Of a DNA stretch of 64,000 nt, positions 60,648-64,000 are shown piece by piece (the stretch's first letter is position 1; every line of letters starts with the position of its first letter). The position numbers were made by a program, and so were the translations under genes. The stretch is from Rufibacter ruber (lineage in GTDB: Bacteria; Bacteroidota; Bacteroidia; Cytophagales; Hymenobacteraceae). Where the stretch lies: assembly GCF_001647275.1 (NCBI RefSeq), contig NZ_LRMM01000026.1:1-64000 (forward strand), read 5' to 3'. The notes beneath the pieces are model-generated. The model searched no databases and was not told the DNA's origin. It was given only the letters and a program-made list of their open reading frames with translations.

Positions 60648-61600
60648 TTGATAACTAGGATTTTAGTGGCTATTGAAATGGCATCAGACTGCAACAGGCA
60701 GAGGTAGGTACCTGCGGCCAATTGGGCCGAGGGAAAGTGGGCAACATGCTCACCCACAGTTTGGCGTTTTGGCATCAGTTCCAGAAGAGCGTTGCCCTGA
60801 AGGTCTAACAGCGTGAGGCTCACCGTGGATGGGCTTGCCAGGGCATAGCGGAGCTGAATGTCCTGACCGCTCTGAATGGGGTTGGGAGAAGGCGGGTACA
60901 GCGTGAGTTGCTCTTTCTGCACAAATTCGTCTTTGATGCCCGTCACGGTCATTTCCACAATGGGAAACAGCGCGAAATGCGTGGCGATGTTGGTGAAGTT
61001 CTGGGTTCTGAAATCCACCCATTTCTCATAAGCGTGCTCATGTTGCTGCACCGCGTTGCGCCCGAAGTTCTCAAAATCAGCGCTGGGGCGGCTACCGTTG
61101 ATGCCGCTGTAGAGGCCGATGGTGTCACCGTCGTAGCCGCCATGGGCGTAATCATGCAGGTCAAAGGTCACGAAGAACGAATCTTGCACGGCAATGGGTG
61201 CGTCAAAGGTGGTGGTCATGGCAGCACCGTTCAGCCGCAAATCAGCGTATCGCACGTCTTTGCTGGCCAGCCGGGCGTGGGGCAGTTTATTGGTACCCAC
61301 GCTGTACACCCTGAAGGAGGCTAGGTTATTAGCATGGGCATACTTACCGCCGTGGTGACTAATGATGCCTATTACTTTGGCGTTTCCACTCACATAATAT
61401 TTCTCGGCGTATTGTTGGTTAAACCGGTAGTTCTGGCCGAGCCAATAGCCCCAAGTGCCCGAGTTAGTGTATTTGCGCAGCTCCTGGGGGTGCTGAGGCA
61501 GAAGGTTCCTGAGGGTGCGGGTGGTGGTTTGGGCAAGGGTGATGGTGGAAGCCAGTAAGAGGAGTGCTGATAGAAACCACCATTTATATTTTTTCTTCAT
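60644..61600 (-). CDS. T9SS-exported protein with an unrecognised domain (short form)
   Basis: 318-residue protein with a signal peptide (about 1-23, ASTITLAQ) and a C-terminal type IX secretion sorting domain (about 235-318: LYPPSPNPIQSGQDIQLRYA, then LTLLDLQGNALLEL and AAGTYLCLLQSD). The middle (about 45-225) is a domain I do not recognise. It is shared with the C-terminal part of the next gene: KVIGIISHHGGKY, RLASKDVRYADL, ATTFDAPI-like MTTTFDAPIAVQDSFFVTF, and LHDYAHGGYDGD, then RNAVQQHEHAYEKW. Its His/Asp content would suit metal binding. It overlaps the DUF4625 gene by four bases. Confidence 0.8.
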   Translation of the reverse strand: MKKKYKWWFLSALLLLASTITLAQTTTRTLRNLLPQHPQELRKYTNSGTWGYWLGQNYRFNQQYAEKYYVSGNAKVIGIISHHGGKYAHANNLASFRVYSVGTNKLPHARLASKDVRYADLRLNGAAMTTTFDAPIAVQDSFFVTFDLHDYAHGGYDGDTIGLYSGINGSRPSADFENFGRNAVQQHEHAYEKWVDFRTQNFTNIATHFALFPIVEMTVTGIKDEFVQKEQLTLYPPSPNPIQSGQDIQLRYALASPSTVSLTLLDLQGNALLELMPKRQTVGEHVAHFPSAQLAAGTYLCLLQSDAISIATKILVIK

Positions 61601-61662
61601 GGGCTGAAAATGGTAAGATTCCCCACTGCCAATCAGTGGGGAATCAGGTGAATAAGTAAGTT

Positions 61663-64000
61663 TTATTGAATAACCATGCGGCTAGCCATGCGTTGGTCAC
61701 CAGCTTGCACGAGTAAGATGTAAAGGCCTTTGGCGTTCTGGGGAAGCTGTAGCTCAGTAGCGTGCTCCCCTGTGTTTTTACGGCCCAGCGATTGCTGCAG
61801 CACGGTTCTGCCGCTCATGTCCACCAGACGCACCTCCACCTCGGCGGTAACCGCCACCCCGAATTTCACCTGCACTTTGTCTTGGGCTGGGTTAGGGTAT
61901 GGGGCGTATAGCTTGAGCGAGCCATTGCTTACGTAGTGATCTTTGATACCCGTCACGTTTGAGAACTGCACCACTGGGAACATACCCAGATAGCCACTGT
62001 AGTTGAAGCCTGTGCGCATATCATGCCAGACACGGCCCGAGTGGGTATGCGCCCTCACTGCATTACGGATTACCTCATGGTCACTGGTAGGTCTGGTGTT
62101 GTTGCTGGTATGTAGCAGTGCAAAGTTATCTCCTTCAAAACCGCCATGGGCGTAGTCTGTAAAGTTGAGCGACAGGTAAAAGGCATTCTCTACGGGCACC
62201 GGGGCATTGAACGTGGTGGACATGGAGGTTTTATCCACCTTTACCTCTTTGTACCACACGTCTTTTCGGCCCAGTTTACGGCTGGGCAGTCCATCAGCTC
62301 CTATGTCAAACACATTGAACTCGGCCACGTTGGGCGACTGGCTGTTCACCTCTCCTGTGTGGTAGCTCACCACGCCTACTACCGCTGCCTTGCCCGAGAC
62401 CTCAAACCGCTCCGCAAATTCCTCAATGTAGCTGTTTCCCATTCCGGTGAACTGGTAATCAGTCTCCCACCACTCTTTGGCTTTCACCACCGAGTCTTGC
62501 AGGGCAATGGTAGAAGCAAAGTTGCGGAGGGTATGCTGCTCAGGTTGTAAGGTGAGGGTGAAAGGGGCTGGACTCTGGTCATTGGCACCCGTGGCATTGT
62601 CTGTGAAGCGGTAAACAGCGCCGTTGCGGCCCACGGCCCACCCGTGGTTCAGGTCAGTAAAGGAATGCGCGTACGTGCGGTTGTCTACCTCGGTTTCAGT
62701 CCAGGTGTGACCGCCATCGGTGGTAGAGAGAATGGTGCCGTGGCTGTCTCTGCGACCAGTTACCCAACCGCGGTGCGGGCTGGTGAAATGCACGTCAAAG
62801 AAATGCGAGACAAAGGCAGGCGGAATGATTTGCAGCCTCCAGGTCTGGCCTCCGTCTATGGTTTTCAGCACGTAATCATGGTCACCCACCGCCCAGCCGT
62901 GTTGGGCATCTGTGAAGTGTACTGCGTTCAGGGGTCTGAGGGTGCCGCTGGGTTGGCGGGTCCAGGTCTGGCCGCCATCAATAGATTTGGCAATCACGCC
63001 GTTCCGGCCTACGGCCCAACCTGTTGTTTCATTCAAAAAGAAAACACCGTTGTACAGCATGCCCGCTATCCCAAGCGTTTCTGTATGGGCGCGCCAGGTG
63101 GTACCGTCATAGCGAAGAATGGTGCCAGCGCTCCCCACCGCCCAGCCTTTGGGCGGAGAAGTACTGCCTGCCGCCCGCTTTAAAAAGAAGACATGGTGTA
63201 GGCTGTACTCAGTGCCCTGCGGGTGTGCGGGAAGGGTTTGGGTTTGCCAATTCTGGCCGCCGTCTGCGGTAGCCAGAAGCGCATTGGGGTTTGAAGCCAC
63301 CACCCAGCCGTGCTGGTCATCGGCGAAGGCAACTTTTTTGAAATTGGCTTTGTCCAGAGGGGCAGGCAGGTTAATGTTTTCCCATGTCTCGCCGCCGTTC
63401 TGGGTCCGGATGAGGGTGCCCGCGTCACCCACAGCCCAACCGTGGGTCTGGCTCAGGAAGGTTACCCCCATGAGGTTGTGGTAAAGAAAAGCCTGCCGTT
63501 TGTTCTGCCAGGTATCGCCGCCGTCTGTGCTTACATACACGGTGTTGGGCGTCATGATGGACAAGGCGATGACCGTTCGGCCATCGGGGGAGACGTCTAA
63601 GTATTGGAGATGCTGACCAGGCTGGTCCAGCACTTTGGCCCAGGTTTGGCCGCCGTTGGTGGTTTTGTAAATGTACTGCTGTGCGTCTACCAGAAACCCT
63701 ACCGTGGCACTTTGAAACTGCATCTGCGTGAAGTTCAGGTTAGGGTTTTGGAGAATATCTTCCGGTAGGGCTGTGATGGTCCAGGTTTGGCCGCCATTGG
63801 TGGTGTGCAGAAGCGCCTTGTTGTCGTGGTCCAGTACCCATCCGGTTACGGCATCAATGAAGCTGACGTGGTAGAAGCCGTTACTGCCAGAGGCGTGAAC
63901 GGGATAGGTAAGGTTTTGCCAGGTGCGGCCACCGTCTACTGTTTTCATGATGGAATTGAGCCCCACCAGATAACCCGTTTGCCCCGCCATGACCAGATCG
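61663..64000 (-). CDS. T9SS-exported YCF48/BNR-repeat protein (5' end outside the window)
   Basis: At least 775 residues, open at the window edge. The first visible ATG (63990) has no signal peptide, so the true start lies beyond. The N-terminal 470 residues hold about ten YCF48/BNR-like repeats, each with GWAVG-type and DGGxTW-type motifs, forming a beta-propeller. A domain shared with the preceding gene follows at about 480-690: AAVVGVVSYHTGEV, RKLGRKDVWYKEVKVDK, MSTTFNAPVPVENAFYL, NFTDYAHGGFEGDNF, RNAVRAHTHSGRVW and GMFPVVQFSNVTGIKD. The last 80 residues are a T9SS sorting domain (YAPYPNPAQDKVQVKFG to GLYILLVQAGDQRMASRMV). Likely a surface-anchored adhesin or ligand-binding protein of the downstream TonB system. 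Confidence 0.85.
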   Translation of the reverse strand, partial: DLVMAGQTGYLVGLNSIMKTVDGGRTWQNLTYPVHASGSNGFYHVSFIDAVTGWVLDHDNKALLHTTNGGQTWTITALPEDILQNPNLNFTQMQFQSATVGFLVDAQQYIYKTTNGGQTWAKVLDQPGQHLQYLDVSPDGRTVIALSIMTPNTVYVSTDGGDTWQNKRQAFLYHNLMGVTFLSQTHGWAVGDAGTLIRTQNGGETWENINLPAPLDKANFKKVAFADDQHGWVVASNPNALLATADGGQNWQTQTLPAHPQGTEYSLHHVFFLKRAAGSTSPPKGWAVGSAGTILRYDGTTWRAHTETLGIAGMLYNGVFFLNETTGWAVGRNGVIAKSIDGGQTWTRQPSGTLRPLNAVHFTDAQHGWAVGDHDYVLKTIDGGQTWRLQIIPPAFVSHFFDVHFTSPHRGWVTGRRDSHGTILSTTDGGHTWTETEVDNRTYAHSFTDLNHGWAVGRNGAVYRFTDNATGANDQSPAPFTLTLQPEQHTLRNFASTIALQDSVVKAKEWWETDYQFTGMGNSYIEEFAERFEVSGKAAVVGVVSYHTGEVNSQSPNVAEFNVFDIGADGLPSRKLGRKDVWYKEVKVDKTSMSTTFNAPVPVENAFYLSLNFTDYAHGGFEGDNFALLHTSNNTRPTSDHEVIRNAVRAHTHSGRVWHDMRTGFNYSGYLGMFPVVQFSNVTGIKDHYVSNGSLKLYAPYPNPAQDKVQVKFGVAVTAEVEVRLVDMSGRTVLQQSLGRKNTGEHATELQLPQNAKGLYILLVQAGDQRMASRMVIQ

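Noticed and set aside
1-64000. CRISPR array made of the repeated palindromes
   Set aside because: Copies are dispersed over 60 kb with genes between them, spacing is irregular, and no cas gene is present.

Overview
The window reads as chromosomal DNA of an aerobic Bacteroidota bacterium, most likely family Hymenobacteraceae (Rufibacter-like; the genus is my inference). Support: promoters of the Bacteroidota type (TTTG, about 19-20 nt, TAnnTTTG), type IX secretion C-terminal domains, a TonB receptor with a carboxypeptidase-like N-terminal domain, a short NuoG, DUF4625, and a LytTR/LytS-type two-component pair. No phage, transposase, plasmid or CRISPR locus is visible.

Layout. 0-10 kb: YetF-like membrane protein, GAF protein, MFS exporter, a lactonase-like lipoprotein whose 3' end runs into the convergent malic enzyme gene maeB, then the minus-strand unit tatA-gatA-mltD. 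10-18 kb: membrane EEP-family hydrolase, a 1.1 kb repeat-rich gap, cysS with an M28 peptidase lipoprotein, a DUF433/DUF5615 toxin-antitoxin pair with a frameshifted toxin, LD-carboxypeptidase, thioesterase, rlmN. 18-28.6 kb: mscL, a cell-wall amidase, the DUF3999/DUF2339 membrane pair, a thioredoxin-reductase-like enzyme divergent from a Fur-family regulator with a striking operator-like palindrome, superoxide dismutase, tadA and one unrecognised exported protein. 29-43 kb: a complete respiratory complex I operon nuoA-N, interrupted in three places by palindromic repeats. 43-53 kb: LytTR regulator and kinase, alpha/beta hydrolase, aspS, two paralogous genes of unknown family, TPR protein, SpoU-type RNA methyltransferase. 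53-57 kb: mutS and a tRNA-Gly/tRNA-Leu unit. 57-64 kb: a minus-strand operon of two T9SS-exported proteins sharing an unrecognised domain, a DUF4625 lipoprotein and a TonB receptor with a His-rich segment, plausibly a metal-uptake system.

The most unusual feature is not a gene. About 36 copies of a roughly 40 bp imperfect palindrome (outer arms GTTTTTGGCC / GGCCAAAAAC, inner CTGTTTTT / AAAACAG) sit between genes, about one per 1.8 kb, often within a few bases of a stop codon. Their arms vary in a base-pair-preserving way, and a small T5/A4 asymmetry points the same way on the plus strand in most copies whatever the gene direction. They also form the core or outer layer of larger nested palindromes, including one of about 400 bp at 43.03-43.43 kb. 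Several further dispersed repeat families accompany them.
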